DNA of 12,302 nucleotides from the NCBI GenBank assembly GCA_963717195.1, contig CAVQVR010000003.1, positions 1 to 12,302 of the forward strand. The letters run 5' to 3'. The translations under genes and the position numbers were made by a program. Each line of letters starts with the position of its first letter. The stretch's first letter is position 1. This stretch comes from JACDAE01 sp963717195. Lineage in GTDB: Bacteria > Chloroflexota > Ktedonobacteria > Ktedonobacterales > Ktedonobacteraceae. Positions 1-6,586 of this stretch are shown one piece after another. The notes beneath the pieces were generated by a model. It had not been told where the DNA came from. It did not search any database and saw only the letters and a program-made list of their open reading frames with translations.

Positions 1-25
1 GTAACTGCACCTTACTTATTTAAGT

Positions 26-44
26 GGCCGTGTATACGGCCTTT
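26..44 (+). terminator. Possible weak intrinsic terminator of an upstream gene
   Basis: A GC-rich hairpin with arms GGCCGT (26-31) and ACGGCC (36-41) closes a 4-nt loop GTAT and is followed directly by TTT. The stem is only 6 bp and the T run is short. It could end a transcript entering from the left edge, but no gene is visible there. Confidence 0.3.
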
Positions 45-192
45 CATATGCAGATATCGCTGGGTATAGCAAAATGTTACAGGTCTTGCCGTTTATAGTT
101 ACAGAGTACTAAAACCAAAGGTAACCACAAGCCAATTTACTTATCATGTTGCAGCCAGGCATATGATAAAGTACCAAAACTCAGCATTAACA

Positions 193-220
193 TTGACAAA
201 TGCGCACACGGCAATACAAT
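193..220 (+). promoter_or_regulatory. Sigma70-type promoter of the polysaccharide deacetylase gene
   Basis: A perfect -35 box TTGACA (193-198) is separated by 16 bp from TACAAT (215-220), a 5/6 match to the -10 consensus. The deacetylase ATG lies about 50 bp downstream, so the leader would be short. An AT-rich dyad TTATCAT/ATGATAA (141-147 and 163-169) and two near-identical AGTACYAAAAC direct repeats (105-115 and 170-180) lie just upstream and could be regulator sites, but that part is speculative. Confidence 0.65.
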
Positions 221-269
221 TTATATAGTATAAATTCTACAACTTTGACTGGTATATAAAGGGCGTATT

Positions 270-1637
270 ATGGAAATGATCTCAAGGTATGAAAGCCACC
301 GGAGACGCAGGCGGCTGGCAAAAATTATGTTTATAACCTCAATCCTCAGCATAGTAGTCGCGGGAGTATTATCTGCGTATCTCCTCTTTTTTACAGCCAG
401 TCCGACTACAAAGGTTCATATTTTAGCAAGGCAAGAACCTGAAATTGTAACCAGTAATCCAGATATCGATGCATTTAAAACTATCGCTCAGCAGTACATG
501 AAGGACGGCATTCAGGGACACTATGAACAGGACTGGTCGCTGCTTCAGCCCTCACTACGTGCACTGTGGCCCAATCAGAAGGCATTCATAACCTTCTGGC
601 AGGCCCATTACCAGGATTATATACTGAAGAGCTTTACGATGGGGAAGGTGTCGCTACTTCCCACCTGGGTGAACTCTGAGACAATGATCCAATACACGAA
701 TGTTTTGAAAACAAACGTTTCGCTCCAGATAGAGCTAAAACCGGGACTTCAGCAGGCACGGCTACCGCCAGAGGTGCTTCACCCGGCTCCACTTTTTCAA
801 AATCTTCCACTTATTGCCGAACGTGCCCTGAATGTAGGGAATACAGGGAATACATGGAACATTGTTGATGGAGGCCCGTTCGATCTGGAAACTCCCATCT
901 TGCCGCCGCTACAGCCAGTAGGCCGAACTGTGCAGGTTCCCATTCCCATGTTCCACCACATTTCAAATGTTCCGGTCTACGGTGCGCTTGCACAAAGCCT
1001 CGAAGTCTCACCGACCCTTTTCTCACAGCAGATGGATTATCTCAAGGCGCAAAGGTATCACACGATCACCTTTAACCAGTTATTCAATGCTCTGTACTAT
1101 GGTGGTCCATTGCCCACAAAACCTATTATTCTTACTTTTGATGATGGTTATGACGACGCATATAAATTTGCTTATCCCATTTTGAAGGCGCATGGTTTCA
1201 GTGGCATGTTTTATATCATCACAGGCAAGATAGGTTGGGGAGGGCAGATGACATGGCGGCAGATGAGCGAGATGCTGCAAAATGGAATGCAGATGGGTTC
1301 GCATACAATCCATCACGTCGATATGGGACAGGTTCTCAATGACTCGTTCGTGCAGGCGCAACAGGAATTGCAGATATCACAACTTACGCTGCAACGAGGC
1401 TTCAGTATTCCTATTCAGCAGTTCTGTTACCCCTCTGGTGAGCCATTCAACCATGGTACGCTAGCGGAGCGCCAGCAGATCATCTCTCTGCTGGCTCAGG
1501 ATGGCTATATTGGGGCTACCACCGATCCGGGGATGACGGGTACCATGCAAGATAGTACAACCCCTTTCGAGCTTTTACGTATTCGTGTGGATGGGCGTAG
1601 TTCTTTGCAGGTGTTTGAGCAGAGTATGCCGTGGTGA
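270..1637 (+). CDS. Membrane-anchored polysaccharide deacetylase (NodB-type, carbohydrate esterase 4)
   Basis: A 455-aa protein expected to remove N- or O-acetyl groups from an extracellular or cell-wall polysaccharide. Residues 11-18 are a basic patch (RRRRRLAK), followed by one hydrophobic segment (about 19-42) that anchors it with the rest outside. Residues about 63-200 form a spacer of unknown fold. The C-terminal half is the NodB domain: MFHHIS lead-in (227-232), TFDDG (289-293; D291 the likely catalytic base, D292 metal), SHTIHH (344-349; metal ligands H345 and H349), CYPSG (386-390) and the closing LLRIRV (435-440). This motif set resembles the IcaB/PgaB-like branch rather than classical chitin deacetylases. 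The ATG at 270 follows AAAGGG (258-263) at 6 nt and sits behind a good promoter, which supports this start. The substrate cannot be told from sequence; peptidoglycan or a poly-GlcNAc-like polymer are both possible. Confidence 0.88.
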   Translation: MEMISRYESHRRRRRLAKIMFITSILSIVVAGVLSAYLLFFTASPTTKVHILARQEPEIVTSNPDIDAFKTIAQQYMKDGIQGHYEQDWSLLQPSLRALWPNQKAFITFWQAHYQDYILKSFTMGKVSLLPTWVNSETMIQYTNVLKTNVSLQIELKPGLQQARLPPEVLHPAPLFQNLPLIAERALNVGNTGNTWNIVDGGPFDLETPILPPLQPVGRTVQVPIPMFHHISNVPVYGALAQSLEVSPTLFSQQMDYLKAQRYHTITFNQLFNALYYGGPLPTKPIILTFDDGYDDAYKFAYPILKAHGFSGMFYIITGKIGWGGQMTWRQMSEMLQNGMQMGSHTIHHVDMGQVLNDSFVQAQQELQISQLTLQRGFSIPIQQFCYPSGEPFNHGTLAERQQIISLLAQDGYIGATTDPGMTGTMQDSTTPFELLRIRVDGRSSLQVFEQSMPW

Positions 1638-1641
1638 TTAT

Positions 1642-1715
1642 CCTTGTAAAACAAGGTGCCTTTTAAAATCTATTCACTATTGTGTTTTCGTTCTACCAGG
1701 AAATGACGACCTGGT
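1642..1715 (+). terminator. Two small hairpins after the deacetylase gene, possible weak terminators
   Basis: Directly behind the stop codon, CCTTGT (1642-1647) and ACAAGG (1651-1656) form a 6-bp stem with an AAA loop, and TTTT follows four bases later. A second stem, ACCAGG (1695-1700) with CCTGGT (1710-1715), is followed by TTTATA. Each is weak alone. Together they suggest transcription falls off between this gene and the metallopeptidase gene, though read-through is possible. No gene is seen in 1638-1823. Confidence 0.3.
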
Positions 1716-1823
1716 TTATATGATAGATTATAGGAGTCCCTAGAAGAAATGCATCAACCCATCCCCACTATCAAACGTATTTCAGGTAAATAGAACGCAA
1801 ATCACACTCTCAGGAGCAATTAG

Positions 1824-2555
1824 ATGGCTGAAACAGATTCCGGCGCAGAAGACCCCGAGGATTACGAGATAATCCCCGCAGAAGACCTGCGCACCAACAT
1901 ACGCAACGAGCAGAGTGCACGCTCATTCTTTGCGCTACTCAGTTTCCTTGTCGCCATCATTCTCCTGGCAGTTTTTCTCAACAATCCACTGGACGAATTT
2001 TCACGCCTGCTCGTCCTTGCTGCAGTGATTGCCTTTGGAATGATCGGTATGCTGTTGCTGGACAAGAAACGTACTGTAGATCGCAATAACGTTTCGACAC
2101 GTAACGCAGAGCCGCCAGATGGAGAGATACAGGATGAGGAAGAAATAGAGGAAATAGCTGATCAAAATGAAACTGACGGAGAAGGGATCTCTGAACTCAG
2201 CCCATTTGAGCAACTTGTGCGAGAGGCGCTGGATTCCATTCCGGAAGAGTTTCAGAAGCAAATGGAAAATGTGGTTATAATCGTGGAGGATGAGCCAGAT
2301 GCGAAAACACTGACACGTTCAAGTGTGGAAGAAGGTTCGCTACTCCTGGGCCTGTACTCTGGCGTTCCACTAACAGCGTTAGGGAGCAATCACCAGATGT
2401 TGCCCGAACGCATTACGATCTACCAGCACACTATTGAGAAGATTTGCCACAACGATCCTGATCTCATCAGAGAAAAAGTGCGAGAGACAGTGCTACACGA
2501 GGTTGCGCATCATTTTGGCATGGGACATGAGGAAATGCCAATCTGGCTACGTTAA
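1824..2555 (+). CDS. Two-TM membrane protein with C-terminal minimal zincin metallopeptidase domain (DUF1025/Zincin_1-like)
   Basis: A 243-aa protein. Residues about 34-53 and 60-79 are hydrophobic and form a TM hairpin. Residues 95-120 are a strongly acidic linker. Residues about 126-243 match the small metallopeptidase family called DUF1025 or Zincin_1: SPFEQLVREALDSIPEEF start (126-143), VEDEPD (154-159), LLGLYSGVPLT (174-184), LPERITIY (193-200) and the zinc site HEVAHHFGMGH (225-235; H225, E226, H229, probable third ligand H235). Members are usually short soluble proteins of about 110-150 aa, so the membrane anchor is an added module. Both ends of the TM hairpin probably face the cytoplasm, placing the peptidase inside, but topology is inferred. 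The start is secure: AGGAG (1812-1816) lies 7 nt before the ATG. The protease target is unknown. Confidence 0.82.
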   Translation: MAETDSGAEDPEDYEIIPAEDLRTNIRNEQSARSFFALLSFLVAIILLAVFLNNPLDEFSRLLVLAAVIAFGMIGMLLLDKKRTVDRNNVSTRNAEPPDGEIQDEEEIEEIADQNETDGEGISELSPFEQLVREALDSIPEEFQKQMENVVIIVEDEPDAKTLTRSSVEEGSLLLGLYSGVPLTALGSNHQMLPERITIYQHTIEKICHNDPDLIREKVRETVLHEVAHHFGMGHEEMPIWLR

Positions 2556-2583
2556 AAAATCCTCTCCTACCGCCCGCCCATGG

Positions 2584-2646
2584 TGTAGGGGCGCGATTGA
2601 TAAGCCCGCGATTGATAAACCTGTGTTCTATAAAACCCTCGCCCCT
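2584..2646. repeat. GGGGCG-type palindromic intergenic repeat, copy 1
   Basis: It lies in the 99-bp gap between two convergent genes. Outer arms AGGGGCG (2587-2593) and CGCCCCT (2640-2646) are perfect inverted repeats. Inside, CGCGATTGATAA occurs twice (2592-2603 and 2607-2618) with a 15-bp period. The left 26 bases (2584-2609) match the minus strand of 8088-8113 at 22 of 26 positions, so this is a dispersed family. It may double as a bidirectional terminator, but there is no T run. Confidence 0.6.
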
Positions 2647-2654
2647 GAATCCCA

Positions 2655-4046
2655 TCAACCTTTTCTATATCTGGTTGGCTCCACTTTATCGAATATACTA
2701 TATTTTCTGGGCTTTGTACCAGGTGTAGGAGTTGCCGTTGGATATCCAATGGGAGCCTCAGTTGTCTTTTTCCACGGATTTGTGGACTGAACGTTCCATG
2801 GATTCGTAGGCGTACTTACCGTAATTGGGCCAGAGCCATTTCCACCAGTTGGTGTCGCAGTGAGTTTACTGGAACCTGGAATATAGCTATGGAGGCGTTG
2901 GTAAATGTATTGACCTGTAGCAACAGTCGGTTTGCCCTGATAATTGGAGATGAGTTGCGGATAACCGCAAACGGGATTAGTGGAACCGGCAGGTTGTGCG
3001 TACCATGCCCAGGCGACCCAACCAATTCTCAGCGCATCCAGGTAATTGTATAACTGATTGACAAATGCTGTCTTACAATCATACTCGCCACTCTCCGCCG
3101 AGATTATGGCATACTTCGCACTCATTGCCCCGAAGTCGGCATTCCAATGTGAGGGCATTTTAGCCGCGTAGGGATAAGGATGCGTATCATAGACAATGTT
3201 GGTTCCCTTAAGTGCATAAGTAGCAAGCTGGTTCAATTGATAGCCCCAGTCCAATCCTCCTACAATAGCCAGGTTGCTTGCTCCAGTCGCACGCACTGCA
3301 TCAACCAGGGCCTGCATGCCTACGCCATTGTAGCTAATAGTTTTGGAACAGTAGCAATCATTAGAATACCCTGTCACACCTGTGTAGGTACAGCCACTCA
3401 CCCAGCAACTCCAGGAGGGAGGATAAGGCTCGTTGTACAGTTCAAACAGGACATTGGAATAGCCTTTATAGAGCGAGGCAATCTGGCGCCAGAAAGTAAT
3501 ACTATCGGCATCAGGAGAGGGCCATTGAGCGCCGCCCTGGCCTGATTGCTTGTCAGCATCTACCCATTGCAGATCGATAATAACGTTCAATTTCAAAGCA
3601 GTCAAATTATTAATCGCCTGCGCAACCACCGCATGATATTGTTGAGCGCTACAGGGATAGCCAGGCGCACCATAGAGCCAGAAGCCTTCTGAAACGGGCA
3701 GACGCACCGTATTAGCACCCCAATACGTCACTGTTGAGGTATTTTTACCCAATCCCATATACGAAAGGCTCTGTTTATCGAGCGGACCTTCACCGGAACA
3801 ATTATATTCTAGCCCATCTCGTCCGATACCATGGAAGATATACTGTGCCCCGTTGGCTCCAACAATCATATTCCCTTTTACTGTATAGGGGCCGTTAGCG
3901 GTCGCATTGTAGGGCAAAGTTGGGGCTGCTGCGTGCGCCCCCGAGCCAGCATTTTTCAGTAGCGTCAAACTAATCGTCGCTACCCCCGCTGCAACTACAG
4001 CGAATGCTAAGATACACGGTATTACTACTTTTCGATATGATGTCAT
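2655..4046 (-). CDS. Secreted glycoside hydrolase family 5 enzyme (cellulase/endoglucanase-like)
   Basis: A 463-aa extracellular beta-glycanase candidate. A signal peptide covers about residues 1-39 (hydrophobic 8-30, AHA-type cleavage near 39). The TIM barrel spans about 50-390. Retaining GH5 landmarks are present: R115 in NTVRLPV, acid/base E206 in FELYNEP (201-207), H289 and Y291 in DTHPY, nucleophile E318 in SAESGEYDC (316-324), and a tryptophan-rich strand WVAWAWY (343-349). The usual strand-3 histidine (DLHW) is Gln160 (DLQW). Eight cysteines in the mature part suggest disulfides. Residues about 392-463 form a Gly/Ser/Thr/Pro-rich tail with two NPW motifs (415-417 and 423-425) and a basic end, perhaps for wall attachment. 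The start is supported by AGAAGGA (4054-4060) 7 nt before the ATG. The exact substrate (cellulose, other beta-glucan or mannan) cannot be assigned. Confidence 0.87.
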   Translation of the reverse strand: MTSYRKVVIPCILAFAVVAAGVATISLTLLKNAGSGAHAAAPTLPYNATANGPYTVKGNMIVGANGAQYIFHGIGRDGLEYNCSGEGPLDKQSLSYMGLGKNTSTVTYWGANTVRLPVSEGFWLYGAPGYPCSAQQYHAVVAQAINNLTALKLNVIIDLQWVDADKQSGQGGAQWPSPDADSITFWRQIASLYKGYSNVLFELYNEPYPPSWSCWVSGCTYTGVTGYSNDCYCSKTISYNGVGMQALVDAVRATGASNLAIVGGLDWGYQLNQLATYALKGTNIVYDTHPYPYAAKMPSHWNADFGAMSAKYAIISAESGEYDCKTAFVNQLYNYLDALRIGWVAWAWYAQPAGSTNPVCGYPQLISNYQGKPTVATGQYIYQRLHSYIPGSSKLTATPTGGNGSGPITVSTPTNPWNVQSTNPWKKTTEAPIGYPTATPTPGTKPRKYSIFDKVEPTRYRKG

Positions 4047-4379
4047 TGAAGCGTCCTTCTAAAAATAGAGAAAACAACAGATCGAGCTGCATACCCCTTC
4101 CACATATCTCCCGCCTCGCTTTCTACTAAAGAGTGTATTGACAAAAAGCCTTGTTCAAACTCACCTGACTATGGTTGCGTTTCTGTTCTTTTGAAGCAGT
4201 CTACATCAGGGTATCAACGATGGCCCGTTGCCAATTCGTGTACTGCCGCCAATTTGTACCATGAAAATGTTCCAGATTTCGAGCTATAATACTGTCTATC
4301 ATATTTCTACAACGTACAACATAGCATAGAGTATTGCTCAATGGTAACACCCTCCAAAATTTCCTATTCACGATATATT

Positions 4380-4437
4380 TTTCGCATAAATTATTAATAT
4401 AGCTCACAACTGACAATGATGCTATCTTTATGCGAAA
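4380..4437. repeat. Perfect 11-bp inverted repeat with a 36-nt spacer
   Basis: TTTCGCATAAA (4380-4390) is repeated as its exact reverse complement TTTATGCGAAA (4427-4437). The 36-nt spacer is AT-rich. No flanking target-site duplication is visible, so a miniature transposon is not supported. It could be a two-site operator, a recombination site or an RNA stem. Confidence 0.6.
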
Positions 4438-4606
4438 CATGAGGTAGCCATTCATTGTGAGGATAGAGTGTGCTCGTCGCCATCTTTCCATCCTGGTTTC
4501 TTGACAAAGCGAACATCAGGTGGTAATATTTTATGTGGATAATGTAGTATATTTACTTTGAAGCAGGAAATTGATGAAAAGGGCATTCTTTCTCGCAGTT
4601 TACACC

Positions 4607-4639
4607 GCCGCATGAGTGACCACGCCGGGCTCATGCGGC
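4607..4639. repeat. Perfect 10-bp GC-rich inverted repeat (REP-like palindrome)
   Basis: GCCGCATGAG (4607-4616) pairs with CTCATGCGGC (4630-4639) across a 13-nt GC-rich loop. No T run follows on either strand, so it is unlikely to be a standard terminator. Its GC-rich make-up in an AT-rich gap suggests a dispersed palindromic repeat. It is not closely related to the GGGGCG repeats seen elsewhere in the window. Confidence 0.55.
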
Positions 4640-4947
4640 AGGAAGTGGCATGTATATGATGCTTGCGCTTACTCGCTGTAGAGTGAGCAATTTTCTATGT
4701 TGACTCTAGCATCTTTCCAGTCCTTTTCCTCCGCCAACTCTCTTCTCATGGTGTGTGTCGCCGGATAACACTCTTCCATTGCTGAATTGTTCCGCGACAC
4801 CGTGTGCTTCCCACTCCATTCATGCACGAGAGTATGCCCATTCATAAGTCGCCTCAGTTCTAACCGACTGAGTAGTACCTGTTCCCATTTTTTCGTTCTT
4901 ACAGTTTTTATTAATAACGGGAAGCGCATAAAGGATACGATACAGTT

Positions 4948-6555
4948 ATGTTGCAAGTTAATCATATTCAGCTTTCATATGGGCCACGCCTCATTCTAGA
5001 TGATGTCTCGTTTACCGTTGCTCCGGGAGAAAAAGCCGGGCTGATCGGCGTCAATGGAGCGGGAAAAAGCTCTCTGCTCAAAATTGTCGCCGGTCTACAA
5101 GAGAGAGATGGCGGAATAGTCGGCCTGCCGCGTACTTATGGCTATCTATCGCAGGATGTTGCACACGAAACACCCATCGTTGGAGGAGAGACTGCCCGCG
5201 ATTTCATTTTCAATAGCACAGGTCTCGCTAAAGCCATTCTTACCTATGAAGATCTCTCTCACAAGATCGCCGGCGCGACTAACGGCAATCTTCCAATGCT
5301 ATTAGAACACTTTGATCTGGCACAGGAGGCTCTTGAGCGCCTGGGCTATTACGATGCCGATGCTCGTGCAGAACAGCTCATCAGTGGCCTTAACATCGGT
5401 GGCGTAACCCTGGATCGGACCGTCAGTACGCTAAGCGGTGGACAAAAAACAAAGCTTGCCCTGGTGCGTCTACTTTTCCAGGCACCCGAACTGCTCCTTC
5501 TGGACGAGCCAACGAACTTCCTGGACGTGGAAGCAGCTGAATGGCTGATGGAGTTTCTGGAGAGTTACAAAGGTGCACTCCTGATCATCTCGCACGATCT
5601 GGACTTGCTGGATCGTAGCATTAATAAAGTCTTGCGCCTCAACGAGTTCACGCACAAACTCGAAGAGTATCGCGGCACCTATTCCAACTACCTGACCGTG
5701 ACTGGCGACGCTCTGGCGTTGATGGAACGTACAAAGCAACAACAGGAACGTGAGATCGCTCGCTTGCGCAAAACCTCAGATAAACTGCGCGGCTTCGGTG
5801 CAACGCGTGTGAAACAGCGTATCGCAATGGACAAACGTATCGCCTCCCTGGAGACCAGTAAACCACAGTTGCCACAGAACAGTAAACGCATCAAGATCGA
5901 TTTCCCGGTCCGCATACCGAGCAGCCAGCTAGTACTGCGTGCGGACCATCTCAGCAAAAGTTATGGCAACCGAGAGATCTTCTCTAATATCAGCTTTGAG
6001 ATCGAGCGTGGACAGCGCCTGGTCATCGTCGGCCTCAACGGGGCTGGCAAAACAACGCTGCTACGTACTCTGCTTAGCATCACGCCACTCAATGGGGGCA
6101 AAGTCACGATGGGAGATCGTGTACAACTGGGGTATTACGCGCAGGAGAATGAGGGACTCGATTACGACAATACCGTGCTCAACGAGGCAACAGAGATTTT
6201 GCCAGAGAATGTAAAGCGTGTGCGCAGCATCCTTGGTCGCTTCCTCTTTAATGGTGATCGTGTCTTTCAGAAAATCGAGACGCTAAGTGGTGGTGAAAAG
6301 ACACGTTTAGCCCTGGCAAAGATGGTACTGGCTGGTCCTAATCTGCTGGTACTCGACGAGCCAACGACGCACCTTGATGTGAACTCGCGTAACATCATCG
6401 GTGAGGCGCTGGGCAGCTATAATGGTACCCTTATCACTGTCACGCACGATGTTGATTTTGTGCGTCATCTCAATCCTACCACGCTCTTACTAATGCCCGA
6501 GGGACGCATCCTGGTGTACGATACGAAATATGATGAGCTGTTGCAAAGAGCGTAA
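4948..6555 (+). CDS. ABC-F family ribosome-associated ATPase
   Basis: A 535-aa soluble protein with two ABC ATPase domains in one chain and no membrane segment, the ABC-F layout (EttA/Uup/YheS/antibiotic-resistance group). These proteins bind the ribosomal E site and act on the P-site tRNA or peptidyl-transfer centre. Domain 1: Walker A GVNGAGKSS (34-42), signature LSGGQ (162-166), Walker B with DEPT (186-189), switch H216. Domain 2: Walker A GLNGAGKTT (362-370), signature LSGGE (446-450), DEPT (470-473), H500. The basic, helical inter-domain linker (about 245-325) is the P-site tRNA interaction motif. There is no extra C-terminal domain. The ATG follows AAAGGA (4930-4935) at a rather long 12 nt. 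The P450 gene starts 31 bp after its stop and is probably co-transcribed. Whether it is a housekeeping factor or confers drug resistance cannot be decided from motifs. Confidence 0.93.
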   Translation: MLQVNHIQLSYGPRLILDDVSFTVAPGEKAGLIGVNGAGKSSLLKIVAGLQERDGGIVGLPRTYGYLSQDVAHETPIVGGETARDFIFNSTGLAKAILTYEDLSHKIAGATNGNLPMLLEHFDLAQEALERLGYYDADARAEQLISGLNIGGVTLDRTVSTLSGGQKTKLALVRLLFQAPELLLLDEPTNFLDVEAAEWLMEFLESYKGALLIISHDLDLLDRSINKVLRLNEFTHKLEEYRGTYSNYLTVTGDALALMERTKQQQEREIARLRKTSDKLRGFGATRVKQRIAMDKRIASLETSKPQLPQNSKRIKIDFPVRIPSSQLVLRADHLSKSYGNREIFSNISFEIERGQRLVIVGLNGAGKTTLLRTLLSITPLNGGKVTMGDRVQLGYYAQENEGLDYDNTVLNEATEILPENVKRVRSILGRFLFNGDRVFQKIETLSGGEKTRLALAKMVLAGPNLLVLDEPTTHLDVNSRNIIGEALGSYNGTLITVTHDVDFVRHLNPTTLLLMPEGRILVYDTKYDELLQRA

Positions 6556-6573
6556 AAACCCGGCATCATTCCC

Positions 6574-6579
6574 AAGGAG
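6574..6579 (+). promoter_or_regulatory. Shine-Dalgarno site fixing a GTG start for the P450 gene
   Basis: AAGGAG lies 7 nt before a GTG at 6587. The upstream in-frame ATG at 6530 would overlap the ABC-F gene by 26 bp, has no such site, and would add 19 residues not expected in a P450. The GTG is therefore preferred. The next in-frame ATG at 6605 is too far away to use this site. Confidence 0.75.
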
Positions 6580-6586
6580 ATTTCTA

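Larger units (their letters stand above)
4061..4947. other. Long gap between divergent genes with no convincing gene
   Basis: About 890 bp separate the GH5 gene (-) from the ABC-F gene (+). Short minus-strand frames near 4201-4491, 4452-4634 and 4669-4965 have no recognisable motif, no good Shine-Dalgarno site and atypical composition, and the last overlaps the ABC-F start; I treat them as chance. The gap is AT-richer than its neighbours. It must hold both genes' promoters, though I could not fix either one. It contains two long inverted repeats (listed separately) and, near the ABC-F gene, a 6-bp hairpin CTCAGT/ACTGAG (4853-4858 and 4867-4872) followed by a T6 run (4888-4893), which may be an attenuator. 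Confidence 0.6.

Noticed and set aside
4380..4437. Inverted repeat as the ends of a miniature transposon
   Set aside because: No flanking direct repeats and a total length of only 58 bp.
4201..4491. 96-codon minus-strand frame in the long gap, considered as a transposase remnant or small protein
   Set aside because: No catalytic motif, no terminal inverted repeats around it and no ribosome-binding site at its start.
4669..4965. 98-codon minus-strand frame overlapping the ABC-F start
   Set aside because: It overlaps a secure gene start, and its composition looks random.
6530..6586. Upstream ATG extension of the P450
   Set aside because: It overlaps the ABC-F gene and lacks a ribosome-binding site; the GTG at 6587 has AAGGAG at ideal spacing.
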